Assembly: GCA_023404805.1 (NCBI GenBank)
Contig: JAEYAL010000136.1
Coordinates: 1-25,038 of the forward strand
Source: Actinomycetes bacterium
Lineage (GTDB): Bacteria > Actinomycetota > Thermoleophilia > Solirubrobacterales > Solirubrobacteraceae
Length of the DNA stretch: 25,038 bases
Direction: 5' to 3'
This document shows positions 6,490-17,600 of this stretch, one piece after another. The position numbers and the translations under genes were made by a program. Below the pieces are notes generated by a model. It ran no database searches. It had not been told where the DNA came from and saw only the letters and a program-made list of their open reading frames with translations. Position 1 is the stretch's first letter, and every line of letters begins with the position of its first letter.

Positions 6490-8289
6490 ATGCCGCGCCG
6501 AGAGAAGAGCCCGATGATCAAGCCGATCCGCAGCCCGCGGCCCCGGCCGCGCGCCGGCCGCAGCCTGTTCGCAGGGGCAGCCGGCGTGAGGTTGGCGGCG
6601 CTGGCCAGCGCGGCGGCGTTCGCAGCAAGCCCGGCGGCCGCAGCCGACACCGGTGCGCGGACCGAGACGCCGATCGTCTCGGCCTCGACCCAGACCGACG
6701 TGGCCTCGAGCCTCGTCCGCCTGCGCGTGCCGCTGCCCGCGGGCGCCGCGCCGCATCCAGAAGCCTGCGACTGGATCCAGTACGAGCGCTTCCGCCGCAC
6801 CGACGGGCCGGTCGACGCGACCCAGGCCGACGCGGTCGCCGTGCTTCAGCCCGGGATCCTCGAAGGTGCCACCGCGTTCGACCCCGTGGCCCGCAACACG
6901 ATCCGCGAGGCGGCGCGCCGCGGCAAGACCGTCGAGGTCTGGGCGATCGACCGCCGCGCGAACTGCCTCGAAGACAAGACCGGCCTTGAGGCGGTCGAGC
7001 GCACCGGAGACGCGTCGGTGGCGATCGACTACTACTACCGCGGCACAGCGATCGACGGGAAGACGTTCGCGGGCTACCGCGCCAGCGACCGCGTCCTCGC
7101 CGACATCGGCATCGCCCAGACCGTCAGCGACTGGAACGCGGTCATCACCCAGGAGCTGCCCGACCAGGCGTGGCGTGAGCGGCATGTGATCTGCGGCGGC
7201 CACTCGCTCGGCGGGATCCTCACCGAGATCTACGCGTCGTGGGATTTCGACGGGAACCCGGCGACCACCGCCGACGCGGGCTACCGCCAGTGCGCGGGCT
7301 TCATGGCGTTCGACACCACGCTCAACGCGGGCGTCAGCGAGCGCAGCCCGAAGGCGTTCAAGGGCATCGCCGGCCAGCTCACGGCAGGCGTGCTGGAGGC
7401 CGCGGCCAAGGCGACCGTGAAGTCGATCAAGGCGGGCACGATCGCACGGCACGTCGATCTGCTCGGCATCTCCCCGGAGACGATGAACGCCCTGGAGCTC
7501 GTCGGCACGCGGGCCGATCAGGACCCCGATGGCGAGGCGACTGCCGTCGTGCAGGCCGTGCCGCCGCGCACCGGCATCGAGACGCTCTTCAAGCTCGCCG
7601 GCTCCCCGGACCTCGCGACCTGGCTCGGCGGCAAAGGCAACCTGCGCCACTTCCGCTACACGAACATGGCGCTGCTCGGCCAGAACATGGACGACAACGG
7701 CGGCATCTACAGCCTCGTGCGCACGAGCATGGGGTACTTCGGCGGAGCGCCCGTGCAGCGCAACCGCCTCCCGGTCGACACCGCCCTGATCCCGGGCCTC
7801 GGCACGCTGTTCGGCGGCGGACGCCTGATGCTGCCACGGCAGCAGAAGGTGCAGCAGCTCTCGACGTGGCGCAACTACGACGACCTCGGCACCGGCACCG
7901 CGCAGGTCGGCCGCGGGATCACCTCGGCTGCCTCCGAGGTGACCGATGCCCACGACTTCGCGCGGATCCTCCACGAGGGCCCGACGAACCTCACGGAGAA
8001 CTGGTTCCCGATCCGGATCGTCACGGAGATCGGGCTGCTCGGCGCGGGCGACCGCTCCGGCTCGCTGCGCGGCTCCGTGCATGCTCGCGCGACGACCCGC
8101 AAGCCGCGCCTTGCCGTGATCGCCGGGAACGGGCTGTTCGTCCGCCAACGGCCGGTCGACCCGCAGGTGGTCGCGCCCGGCTATGAGCACCTTGACGTGC
8201 TCACCGCCGCTGAGCGGCAGAACAACGGCCAGCCCGAGCCGTCGAGCCAGGCCTTCGCCGACCTGATCGACGACGCGCTCGGCAGCTGA
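6490..8289 (+). CDS. Secreted alpha/beta-hydrolase-like protein, tandem copy 2 of 4
   Basis: A 599-aa paralogue of the preceding gene, colinear along its whole length. ATG 6490 follows AGGGA (6480-6484) with 5-nt spacing; ATG 6514, behind GAGAAGAG, is an alternative start. The N-terminus is long and Arg/Pro-rich with twin arginines, then a hydrophobic Ala-rich segment ending ASPAAAAD, so it is exported. The nucleophile elbow CGGHSLGG has Ser239. 'VDPQVVAPGYEHLDVL' near the end gives the candidate Asp and His567. The four conserved Cys are present (93, 159, 235 and one in YRQCAGF). The central 'cap' (about 285-345) differs most from copy 1, suggesting a different substrate. It is followed by a 149-nt low-GC gap with hairpins before copy 3. 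Confidence 0.75.
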   Translation: MPRREKSPMIKPIRSPRPRPRAGRSLFAGAAGVRLAALASAAAFAASPAAAADTGARTETPIVSASTQTDVASSLVRLRVPLPAGAAPHPEACDWIQYERFRRTDGPVDATQADAVAVLQPGILEGATAFDPVARNTIREAARRGKTVEVWAIDRRANCLEDKTGLEAVERTGDASVAIDYYYRGTAIDGKTFAGYRASDRVLADIGIAQTVSDWNAVITQELPDQAWRERHVICGGHSLGGILTEIYASWDFDGNPATTADAGYRQCAGFMAFDTTLNAGVSERSPKAFKGIAGQLTAGVLEAAAKATVKSIKAGTIARHVDLLGISPETMNALELVGTRADQDPDGEATAVVQAVPPRTGIETLFKLAGSPDLATWLGGKGNLRHFRYTNMALLGQNMDDNGGIYSLVRTSMGYFGGAPVQRNRLPVDTALIPGLGTLFGGGRLMLPRQQKVQQLSTWRNYDDLGTGTAQVGRGITSAASEVTDAHDFARILHEGPTNLTENWFPIRIVTEIGLLGAGDRSGSLRGSVHARATTRKPRLAVIAGNGLFVRQRPVDPQVVAPGYEHLDVLTAAERQNNGQPEPSSQAFADLIDDALGS

Positions 8290-8346
8290 CGCAGCCGGCG
8301 GTGGGTCGCGCAGTGCGACACACCGTCAACTTTGCGAACACCCTTA

Positions 8347-8495
8347 AATTCCCTACCAGGCCGCTGGTAGATGGATTACCCCGAGCAGCGGTAATCCCTG
8401 AATAGCGGCTCATTTCGCATCGGAGTACACCTCCGGTATGCGAAAAAATGGCGCATCACGAGTAAGGAGAAATACCCGGTATTGGGTAATTCCCT
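8347..8495. repeat. Low-GC intergenic block with four consecutive hairpins between hydrolase copies 2 and 3
   Basis: Four near-adjacent dyads are visible. A: CTACCAG 8353-8359 with CTGGTAG 8364-8370. B: GGATTACC 8373-8380 with GGTAATCC 8390-8397. C: TTTCGCAT-CGGAG (8413-8425) with CTCCG (8431-8435) and ATGCGAAA (8438-8445), a 13-bp stem with one 2-nt bulge. D: TACCC 8473-8477 with GGGTA 8484-8488. The block is bounded by AATTCCCT at 8347-8354 and again at 8488-8495. GC falls to roughly 42-55% here, far below the flanks. There is no T-tract, so a simple terminator is unlikely. A small palindromic mobile or REP-like element, or a structured leader for copy 3, are both possible. Confidence 0.6.
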
Positions 8496-8503
8496 TTTCC
8501 TCC

Positions 8504-10231
8504 ATGCGTTCATTTTGGTTGGCGCTGGTGGTCGCGGCCCTTCCGGCCGCTGCAGCCCCAGGCGTCGCTGCCGCGGCCGACGGTCCGGCTCGCATCGAGA
8601 CCCCGATCGTGTCGGCCTCGCCGCAGGCCGACGTCGCCGCGAGCTACGTGTCGCTGTCGGCGCCACTGCCGCCGGGGACCCCGGGCGCCACTCCCGCCTG
8701 CGACCGCATCGGCTACGAGCGCTTCCGGCGCGCGGCGGGCCCGGGACAGGCCATGCAGGCCGACGCGGTCACCGTGCTGATGCCTGGATTGCTCGAAGGC
8801 GCCGCCGCGTTCGACCAGGTCGCGCGCAACGCGGTCCGCGAAGGGGCGCGCCGCGGGCTCGACCTGGAGGTCTGGGCGATCGACCGCCGCGCCAACTGCA
8901 TGGAAGACCTCACTGGCCTGGACCTGCTTGAGCGAACCGGCGACCGCGAACAGGCGCTCGACTATTACTACGGCGGTGCGGCGATCGCCGGGCGCCGGTT
9001 CGCCGGCTTCAAGGCCAGTGACCGGCTGCTCGCCGAGATCGGCGTCGCGCAGACCGTCGAAGACCTGCGCACCGTCCTCACGCGCGAGCTGCCCGACCAG
9101 GCGTGGCGCGAGCAGCATGTGGTCTGCGGCGGGCACTCGCTCGGCGGACCGCTCGTCGAAGCGTTCGCAGGCTGGGACTTCGACAGCAACCGCGCCACCA
9201 CAGCTGATGCCGGCTACCGCCAATGCGCGGGCTTCTTCGGCTTCGACACGCTGCTCGCCAGCGGCATTTCGACGGAGTTCCTCCGCGCGATCCCCGGGTT
9301 GTCTGGGCTCACGCGCGGGTTCGGCGCTGTCGTCGGGCAGACCGCGGTGCGGGCGCTCAGGGCAGGGACGGTGTCGCGCCACGTCGAGCTGCTCGGCGTC
9401 TCGCCCGAGACGCTCTCGCTGGTGGAGGCCGTCGGCTACCTCGCAGCCACGAGCCCTGCCGAGGATGCCAGCCCGTGGATCGCCCGCATCCCCCACTCCG
9501 CCGAGCTGCGGACCTTCTACCACCTGGCCGGCTCGGCGAGCTTCGCCCGCTGGGCTGGCTCGGACGATTCGCTCGACGACCTGCGGTTCTCATTCGCGGG
9601 CTTTTTCGGGCAGCTGCTCGACGACAACGCCTCGCCGCTCGGGCTGGTCCGGGCGAGCCTCGGATTCCCGGAGGGCGCGCCGCTGATCCGCAACCGCCTC
9701 GCCGACGAGCTTGCCCTCGTGCCAGGACTCAACGTCGCGGTGCAACGCGGACAGCTCGTCCTGCCGAGGCGCGGCACGGGCGCGCTCAGCGGCTGGCGCA
9801 ACTACGACGCTCTCGGCACGGGCGCGGCGCAGCTCGGCGCGGGGTACACGACGCCGTCATCCGAAGTCACCGACGCGCAGCAGCTCGCGCGGACGACGTT
9901 CGAGGGCCCGACCAACCTCACCGAGAGCTGGTTCCCGACCCGGATCGTGGCCGACCTCATGGCGCTGGGCAGCGGCGACCGCAGCGGCGCGCTGTCGCGT
10001 GCCGTCTACCCGAATCCGACGCGGTTGCAGCCGCGCTTCACCGTGATGGCCGGCGACGGCGTGCTGCGCAAGGCGGGGCTGCAGTCCGGGGACCCGCACA
10101 TCACGCTGCCGGGCTACGAGCACCTCGACGTGCTGACCGCCGCCGAACGTCAGAACAACGGGCGCCCCGAGCCGTCGAGCCAGGCGCTCGTGGACTTCGC
10201 CGCGCGCGTCGCAACGCAGGACGGGCCGTAG
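8504..10231 (+). CDS. Secreted alpha/beta-hydrolase-like protein, tandem copy 3 of 4
   Basis: A 575-aa paralogue if started at ATG 8504, where MRSFWLALVVAALPAAAAPGVAAAADG forms a normal signal peptide. An upstream in-frame ATG at 8438 would add 22 residues encoded by the hairpin block and lying before the signal peptide, which is less likely. AAGGAG at 8464-8469 is too far from 8504 to decide. The nucleophile elbow CGGHSLGG has Ser212. 'GDPHITLPGYEHLDVL' near the end gives the candidate acid and His. Of the conserved tetrad of Cys, one sits in ACDRIGYERF, unlike ACDWIQ in the other copies. Copy 4 follows after 21 nt. It probably needs its own promoter because of the structured gap upstream. 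Confidence 0.72.
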   Translation: MRSFWLALVVAALPAAAAPGVAAAADGPARIETPIVSASPQADVAASYVSLSAPLPPGTPGATPACDRIGYERFRRAAGPGQAMQADAVTVLMPGLLEGAAAFDQVARNAVREGARRGLDLEVWAIDRRANCMEDLTGLDLLERTGDREQALDYYYGGAAIAGRRFAGFKASDRLLAEIGVAQTVEDLRTVLTRELPDQAWREQHVVCGGHSLGGPLVEAFAGWDFDSNRATTADAGYRQCAGFFGFDTLLASGISTEFLRAIPGLSGLTRGFGAVVGQTAVRALRAGTVSRHVELLGVSPETLSLVEAVGYLAATSPAEDASPWIARIPHSAELRTFYHLAGSASFARWAGSDDSLDDLRFSFAGFFGQLLDDNASPLGLVRASLGFPEGAPLIRNRLADELALVPGLNVAVQRGQLVLPRRGTGALSGWRNYDALGTGAAQLGAGYTTPSSEVTDAQQLARTTFEGPTNLTESWFPTRIVADLMALGSGDRSGALSRAVYPNPTRLQPRFTVMAGDGVLRKAGLQSGDPHITLPGYEHLDVLTAAERQNNGRPEPSSQALVDFAARVATQDGP

Positions 10232-10252
10232 CGCACGTGGGATGATGCGGGC

Positions 10253-11989
10253 GTGTCCCGTGTCGTCCTGTCCCTCCAGCGCGGTGTGATCGCTGCGTCG
10301 GCCCTGCTGGCCGCGGCCGTGGCCGCAGCGCCCTCGGCTGCCGCAGACCGCGTCGAGATCCCGGTCGTGTCGGCGTCGCCGCAGACCGATGTCGCCGCGA
10401 GCCTCGTGCGGCTGCGCGCTCCGCTGCCCGCCACCGCCTCGGCGCATCCCGAAGCCTGCGACTGGATCCAGTTCATGCGCTACCGGCTGCGGAGCGGTCC
10501 GGCGGAAGCGACGAGCACCGATGCCGTCGCGGTGCTGATGCCGGGCAACCTCGAAGGCGCGACCGCCTACGACCCGGTCGCGCGCAACGCCATCCGCGAG
10601 GCGGCGCGGCGAGGCAAGACGCTGGAGGTCTGGGCGACGGACCGGCGGTCGAACTGCCTCGAGGACCTGGCCGGCCTGGACGCGCTCGAGGCGGGCGCCG
10701 AACCCGCAATGGCGACGGATTACTACTGGGGCTCGGCAGCCGTCGGTGGCGGCCGCTTCGCTGGCTGGCGCCGCGATCCGAAAGTCCTCGCTGAGCTGGG
10801 CGTCGCCCAGACGGTGCGCGACTTCCACACCGTGCTCACGCGCGAGCTCCCCGACCAGGCCTGGCGAGAACAGCACGTGACCTGCGGGGCTCACTCGCTC
10901 GGCGGCGGGCTGCTGGAGCTCTTCGCGGGCTGGGACTTCGACGGCAACGCGGCGACGACCGCCGACGCCGGCTACCGCCAGTGCGCAGGGTTCATCGGCT
11001 TTGAGACGCTGCTCGACATCGGGCTCACGAGCGACGACCCGCCGAAGGTCAAGGCGCTGGCGCCGCTGCTGCCGGCGGTGCGGGGCTTGACGGGCGCGCC
11101 GACCGTGCGGGCGCTGCGAGCCGGGACGGTGTCGCGGCATGAGGCCCTGCTCGGCATCGGGCCGGAGACGATGGCGCTGATGGAGGCCGTCGCCGTGCTC
11201 GCCGCGCGCCACCCGGACGCCGAGGCGACGCAGTGGCTGCGGGAGATCCCAGTATCGTCGGTCGTGCGCGAGTACTACCGCGTGGTCGGGTCGGCGTCGC
11301 TCGGCGACTACCTCGCAGGCAAGCGGCGCCTCACCGACTACCGCTTCACCTACGCCGGGCTGCTCGGGCAGATGTGGGACGACAACGCGTCCACGCTGAG
11401 CGTCATCCGCGCGAGCTTCGGCTACCCGGAGGGCGCGGCGCTCGTCCGCAACCGGCTCCCCGAGCAGGTCTTCGGCCTGCCGGGCCTCGACCTGCTGTTC
11501 CAGCGCGGCCACGTGATGCTGCCGCGGCGCACGCGGGCGCAGGCGCTCAGCGGCTGGCGCAGCTACGACGCGCTCGGCACGGGCGCCGACCAGCTTGGCC
11601 GCGGAGTCACGACCCCTGCTTCGGAAGTCACCGACCCGCGTGAGTTCGCGCGGATCATGTTCGAGGGGCCCACCAACCTCGTCGAGACCTGGTTCCCGAC
11701 GCGGATCGTCACCGACATCGCTGCGGTTGCCACCGGCGACCGCAGCGGCGACTTCAGGGCGCTGCTGCATCCGCATCCGACGCGCAACAAGCCGCGCTTC
11801 GTCGTCCTCGCCGGGGATGGCGTGCTCCGCAAGAGCGGCATCGGCTCGGTCGACCCCCATCTGGTGCTGCCGGGCTACGAGCACCTCGACGTGCTCACCG
11901 CCGCCGAGCGCCAGAACGACGGCAGGCCCGAGCAGTCGAGCCAGACGCTCGCGGGCTTCGCGCTCGGCGCGGCGGCCGGCGCGCAGTAG
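10253..11989 (+). CDS. Secreted alpha/beta-hydrolase-like protein, tandem copy 4 of 4
   Basis: A 578-aa paralogue starting at GTG 10253. GATGAT (10241-10246) ends 6 nt upstream, so it may have its own weak leaderless promoter as well as read-through from copy 3. The signal peptide is SRVVLSLQRGVIAASALLAAAVAAAPSAAA. The nucleophile elbow differs: CGAHSLGG (Ser215) instead of CGGHSLGG, still within the alpha/beta-hydrolase G-x-S-x-G rule. The candidate Asp ('VDPHLVLPGYEHLDVL') and His544 are kept, as are Cys69, Cys135, Cys211 and the YRQC Cys. The gene is convergent with the exporter permease gene (54-nt gap). Function is presumably as for the other copies, with a divergent substrate. Family-level confidence is good; substrate unknown. 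Confidence 0.74.
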   Translation: MSRVVLSLQRGVIAASALLAAAVAAAPSAAADRVEIPVVSASPQTDVAASLVRLRAPLPATASAHPEACDWIQFMRYRLRSGPAEATSTDAVAVLMPGNLEGATAYDPVARNAIREAARRGKTLEVWATDRRSNCLEDLAGLDALEAGAEPAMATDYYWGSAAVGGGRFAGWRRDPKVLAELGVAQTVRDFHTVLTRELPDQAWREQHVTCGAHSLGGGLLELFAGWDFDGNAATTADAGYRQCAGFIGFETLLDIGLTSDDPPKVKALAPLLPAVRGLTGAPTVRALRAGTVSRHEALLGIGPETMALMEAVAVLAARHPDAEATQWLREIPVSSVVREYYRVVGSASLGDYLAGKRRLTDYRFTYAGLLGQMWDDNASTLSVIRASFGYPEGAALVRNRLPEQVFGLPGLDLLFQRGHVMLPRRTRAQALSGWRSYDALGTGADQLGRGVTTPASEVTDPREFARIMFEGPTNLVETWFPTRIVTDIAAVATGDRSGDFRALLHPHPTRNKPRFVVLAGDGVLRKSGIGSVDPHLVLPGYEHLDVLTAAERQNDGRPEQSSQTLAGFALGAAAGAQ

Positions 11990-12043
11990 CGGCGCAGCCG
12001 GTCGGCCGGCCGCGTCGTCGGCGCTGAAGCCCTTGGCTGCGGC

Positions 12044-12886
12044 TCAGTCGACGGCGCGGCCGACGAAGCCGCGCAGGCCAAGCGCCGTGAAGACCGCGGT
12101 GGCAGCGGCGATGCCGAGCACGATCCACCCGACTTCCATGTGCGGCAGGTCGGTGAGCGCGGCGCGCATGCCCTCGCTCACGAAGGTGAGCGGGTTGGCG
12201 AGCGTGATGATGCGGAACCACTCGAGGTTCTCGAGGCCGGCCCACGGGTAGAACGTCGCGCCGGTGAACGTGAGCGGCGTGAGGACCACGGCGAAGACGA
12301 CGTTGATCCGGTGCGCGGGCACGGCAGTGCCGAGGACGAGTCCGACGGCGGCGCCAGCGATCCCGCCGAAGATCAGCAGCGCGGCGAAGCCGAGCGGGGC
12401 GATGTCGCCGAGGCTGACGCCCGCGGGCAGGATGACCGCCGCGAGCGGGATCACGAGGACAGCGGCGACGATGCCGCGCCCGGCCGCGAAGACGATCTTC
12501 TGCACGCCGACCATCCACGCGGGCAGCGGCGCCAGGAGGCGGTCTTCGATCTCCTTGGTGAACGAGAACTCGATCACGAGCGGCAGCGCGGTGTTCTGCA
12601 GGGCGGTGAGGAAGAGCGTGAGGCCGATGATGCCCGGCAGGAGCTGCTCGCCGTAGCCGCCGCCAGCCGCCCCGATCTCGGGCAGGATCCGGCCGAACAC
12701 GAACAGGAAGAACACCGGCTGCAGCAGCGACTGCGCGAGGAAGCCCGCGAGGTCGTGGCGGATGACCACCCACGCGTCGCGGCCGCAGAGCGCCCGGAAG
12801 GCTCGGGCTGACGCGCGGCGCCCTTCGAGCGGCGGGCGGCTCGGCGCCAGCGTCGCCGTCGGCGGGATGTGCGAGGGCGCGCTCAT
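12044..12886 (-). CDS. ABC-2-type exporter permease (DrrB-like)
   Basis: A 280-aa inner-membrane protein with a cytoplasmic N-terminal ~50 residues followed by about six hydrophobic segments. Examples are SLLQPVFFLFVFGRI, GIIGLTLFLTAL, GIVAAVLVIPLAAVI, ALLIFGGIAGAAVGLVLG, NVVFAVVLTPLTFTGATFY and GWIVLGIAAATAVFTALGL. The 'PLTFTGATFYPW' and 'NPLTFVSEGMR' segments are typical of the ABC-2/DrrB transporter family. Its ATG at 12886 overlaps the TGA of the ATPase gene by 4 nt (ATGA), so the two are translationally coupled and form one transporter. DrrAB-type systems export antibiotics, lipids or polysaccharides. Nothing here identifies the cargo. Confidence 0.88.
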   Translation of the reverse strand: MSAPSHIPPTATLAPSRPPLEGRRASARAFRALCGRDAWVVIRHDLAGFLAQSLLQPVFFLFVFGRILPEIGAAGGGYGEQLLPGIIGLTLFLTALQNTALPLVIEFSFTKEIEDRLLAPLPAWMVGVQKIVFAAGRGIVAAVLVIPLAAVILPAGVSLGDIAPLGFAALLIFGGIAGAAVGLVLGTAVPAHRINVVFAVVLTPLTFTGATFYPWAGLENLEWFRIITLANPLTFVSEGMRAALTDLPHMEVGWIVLGIAAATAVFTALGLRGFVGRAVD

Positions 12887-13827
12887 CGCAGGTCCCGACC
12901 GGTCAGGTGCACGAACACGTCTTCGAGCGTGCCTTCCAGGCGCCGCAGTTCGATCAGCGTCGCCCCCGACTGCTCAACAGCCGCAGCGACTTCGGCCGGT
13001 CCGGCGTCGCAGAACACCCGCGCGCGGGCACGGCCGTCGACCTCGTCGGTCTCGACTTCGCCGAACGCCTCCAGGGCCGCGGTGAGTGTGCCGTTCGCTC
13101 CCGCCGTGTCGACGATCAGTTCGAGGCCGCCGTCGCTGGGCAACAGCTGGCGCAGGCCGCGCGGCGTGTCGAGGGCGATGCGCTCGCCGTGGTCGACGAT
13201 GGCGATCCGGTCGCAGAGGCGTTCGGCTTCGGTCATGTCATGGGTCGTGAGGAGGATCGTCGTGCCCGCGTCGCGGAGCGCCTCGATCTGGTCCCAGAGG
13301 AAGAGCCGGGCCTGCGGGTCCAGGCCCGTCGTCGGCTCGTCGAGGAACAGGATCCGCGGGCGGTGCATGAGGGCGCGCGCGATCATCAGCCGCTGGGCCA
13401 TGCCGCCGGAGTAGAAGTCGACGCGGTCATCGGCGCGCTCCGCCAGGCCAAACGCGTCCAAGAGCTCGTCGGCCCGCTGCTTGCGCTCGCGGCGGCTGAA
13501 TCCGAAGTACGCCGCGTGGAACGTGAGGTTCTCGCGCGCCGACAGCGACCGGTCGAGGTTTGGGCGCTGCGGCACGACCGCGATCCGCTGCTTCACCGCG
13601 GTCGGGTCCGCGGCGACGTTGAACCCGTCGACCACCGCCGTGCCGCCTGTTGCCCGGACCCGCGTGGTCAGCACGCCGATCGTGGTCGTCTTCCCCGCGC
13701 CGTTCGGCCCCAGCAGTCCGAAGATCTCGCCTTCGCTGATCGAGAACGAGATGCCCTTGACCGCCTCGTCGGCCGCGTTCGGGTAGCGCTTGCGCAGCTC
13801 CTCGACATCGACGATCGGCGCGCTCAC
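12883..13827 (-). CDS. ABC exporter ATP-binding protein (DrrA-like)
   Basis: A 314-aa ATPase with all nucleotide-binding motifs: Walker A GPNGAGKT (40-47), Q-loop VPQ (Gln87), signature YSGGMAQR (139-146), Walker B ILFLDE (159-164), and switch His196 in LTTHDM. The C-terminal ~85 residues form the extra domain seen in DrrA/CcmA-type exporters (ending ...LRRLEGTLEDVFVHLTGRDLR), which normally helps dimerisation or regulation. It powers the adjoining permease. GTG 13827 is preferred: TAGGCT ends 7 nt upstream, and conserved sequence (VDVEELRKRYPN) begins at once. The frame stays open upstream to 14421, but that part is repeat-derived Arg/Gly/Asp sequence and antisense-like noise. Confidence 0.92.
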   Translation of the reverse strand: MSAPIVDVEELRKRYPNAADEAVKGISFSISEGEIFGLLGPNGAGKTTTIGVLTTRVRATGGTAVVDGFNVAADPTAVKQRIAVVPQRPNLDRSLSARENLTFHAAYFGFSRRERKQRADELLDAFGLAERADDRVDFYSGGMAQRLMIARALMHRPRILFLDEPTTGLDPQARLFLWDQIEALRDAGTTILLTTHDMTEAERLCDRIAIVDHGERIALDTPRGLRQLLPSDGGLELIVDTAGANGTLTAALEAFGEVETDEVDGRARARVFCDAGPAEVAAAVEQSGATLIELRRLEGTLEDVFVHLTGRDLR

Positions 13828-13834
13828 TCTCCGC

Positions 13835-13840
13835 AGCCTA
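13835..13840 (-). promoter_or_regulatory. -10 hexamer of the exporter operon
   Basis: TAGGCT on the minus strand fits TANNNT and ends 7 nt before GTG 13827, the same geometry as the peptidase, uvrA and TetR genes. The -35 is not clear. It implies the exporter pair is transcribed independently of the upstream membrane-protein gene. Confidence 0.55.
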
Positions 13841-13916
13841 CGAGACCACCCGCCCCACCGGATCACTCGAAGCCAGGCGTCGGGCGGTGACGCCGCACGG
13901 CCTTTCGCGCGCGGCT

Positions 13917-14012
13917 GGTCTACGCCGCTGCGGCGGCCCTTCGCGCGCCGTCGGTCTACGCCGCTGCGGCGGCCCTCCGCGCGCCGTTGGTCTACGCCGC
14001 TGCGGCAGTCCG
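13917..14012. repeat. 36-bp tandem repeat, about 2.5 good copies plus a degenerate one
   Basis: Units start at 13917, 13953 and 13989. The first two are 36 bp and differ at two positions. The third matches for about 18 bp and then diverges. A degenerate unit precedes them at about 13885-13916. Each contains the odd palindrome GCCGC-T-GCGGC. The third copy contains the stop codon (TAG, minus strand, 13994-13992) and last codons of the membrane-protein gene, so the array looks like repeated duplication of that gene's 3' end into the gap before the exporter operon. Confidence 0.85.
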
Positions 14013-14678
14013 GGCGTGGGCTGCGGACTTGCGCGTGTGGCCGGTCCTCAGGGTCGCGAGCGCGCAGGCGAGGAAGCAGAGCGCGCCGAGCGTGGTGGTC
14101 CAGTTCGACAGGCGAGCCGCGATAAGTTCGCCGGTCGCCGGCTCGGCGTAGGCTGCGACCGCCGAAACACCGAACAGGATGCAGCCAAGCAGGTTCACGG
14201 CAGGCTCCCACCACCCCACGGGGCCCTCGGCCGGCCGCAGTCCCCACCGCCCCAGCCGGGGCGACGATAGGAACAGGATCGCCCCGCTGATCAGGAAGCA
14301 GATCGACCCGATCGCGTCCGGCCGCCAGACGAGGTGGTCGTACGCCGCGCCCGAAAGGTCGGCGTCGAGCGCCCGGAACGTGTTCACGTTGAACAAGACC
14401 GTCCCGACCGATTGGATCCACGCCGCGTTCCAGGCTGCCCGCCCCGCGGCGTCGACGGACCGCTCACCCCAACCGATCAGGCTCTGGAGCGCGCCGCCGG
14501 TCGTGAAGAACAGCGAGCCGACGAAGAACGTCCAGCCGTCAGCCGCATCGCCGACGAGCGCCCGGTACGGCCCCAGCGGCGCCACGACGAAACACGCCGC
14601 GCCGATCGCAAACGCGAGCGCCATCCACCGCTCAAGCGGCGGGCCTGTGCCATCGGGTTGGTCCTCGACACGCTCCAC
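13992..14678 (-). CDS. Six-helix membrane protein of unknown function
   Basis: A 228-aa hydrophobic protein with six likely membrane segments at about residues 19-37, 47-67, 85-101, 121-139, 157-177 and 191-211. Segments 2 and 4 share a similar look ('GWTFFVGSLFFTTGGALQ' and 'WRPDAIGSICFLISGAILF'), hinting at an internal duplication. This pattern is reminiscent of YrhK-like membrane domains, but I would not name it on that basis. The C-terminus is Ala/His/Arg-rich and ends in four alanines inside the 36-bp repeat. GTG 14678 is chosen because TACGCT (minus strand, 14690-14685) ends 6 nt upstream and the frame above it is non-coding in character. It lies 29 nt downstream of uvrA with its own probable promoter. 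No function is inferred. Confidence 0.7.
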   Translation of the reverse strand: MERVEDQPDGTGPPLERWMALAFAIGAACFVVAPLGPYRALVGDAADGWTFFVGSLFFTTGGALQSLIGWGERSVDAAGRAAWNAAWIQSVGTVLFNVNTFRALDADLSGAAYDHLVWRPDAIGSICFLISGAILFLSSPRLGRWGLRPAEGPVGWWEPAVNLLGCILFGVSAVAAYAEPATGELIAARLSNWTTTLGALCFLACALATLRTGHTRKSAAHARTAAAA

Positions 14679-14684
14679 GCACGC

Positions 14685-14690
14685 AGCGTA
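14685..14690 (-). promoter_or_regulatory. -10 hexamer of the six-helix membrane-protein gene
   Basis: TACGCT on the minus strand fits TANNNT and ends 6 nt before GTG 14678. It lies in the 29-nt gap after the uvrA stop codon. The -35 region would fall inside the 3' end of uvrA and is not convincing. Confidence 0.45.
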
Positions 14691-14707
14691 CGGGCCGCCG
14701 CGACAGG

Positions 14708-17593
<2,886 letters not shown>

Positions 17594-17600
17594 GCCGGGC

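Noticed and set aside
8438..8503. ATG 8438 as the start of hydrolase copy 3
   Set aside because: The added residues come from the hairpin block, are unlike the other copies, and precede the signal peptide. It is not formally excluded.
6373..11884. Two long minus-strand frames (6373-8190 and 9857-11884) opposite the hydrolase-like genes
   Set aside because: Both mirror the conserved third-position GC of the real genes and read as repetitive Arg/Ala/Gly/Asp sequence. The plus-strand copies have signal peptides and shared motifs.
11990..12043. Possible bidirectional terminator between hydrolase copy 4 and the exporter permease
   Set aside because: A 7-bp inverted repeat (11993-11999 with 12035-12041) spans 35 nt of loop, and there is no T-tract. 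It is too weak in such GC-rich sequence to call.
13917..14012. CRISPR-like array of 36-bp repeats
   Set aside because: The units abut with no unique spacers, and no cas genes are nearby. It is a simple tandem duplication.
13828..14421. N-terminal extension of the exporter ATPase frame by about 200 codons
   Set aside because: The extension runs antisense-like through the 36-bp repeats and the membrane-protein gene. ATPase homology starts right after GTG 13827, which has a well-placed -10.
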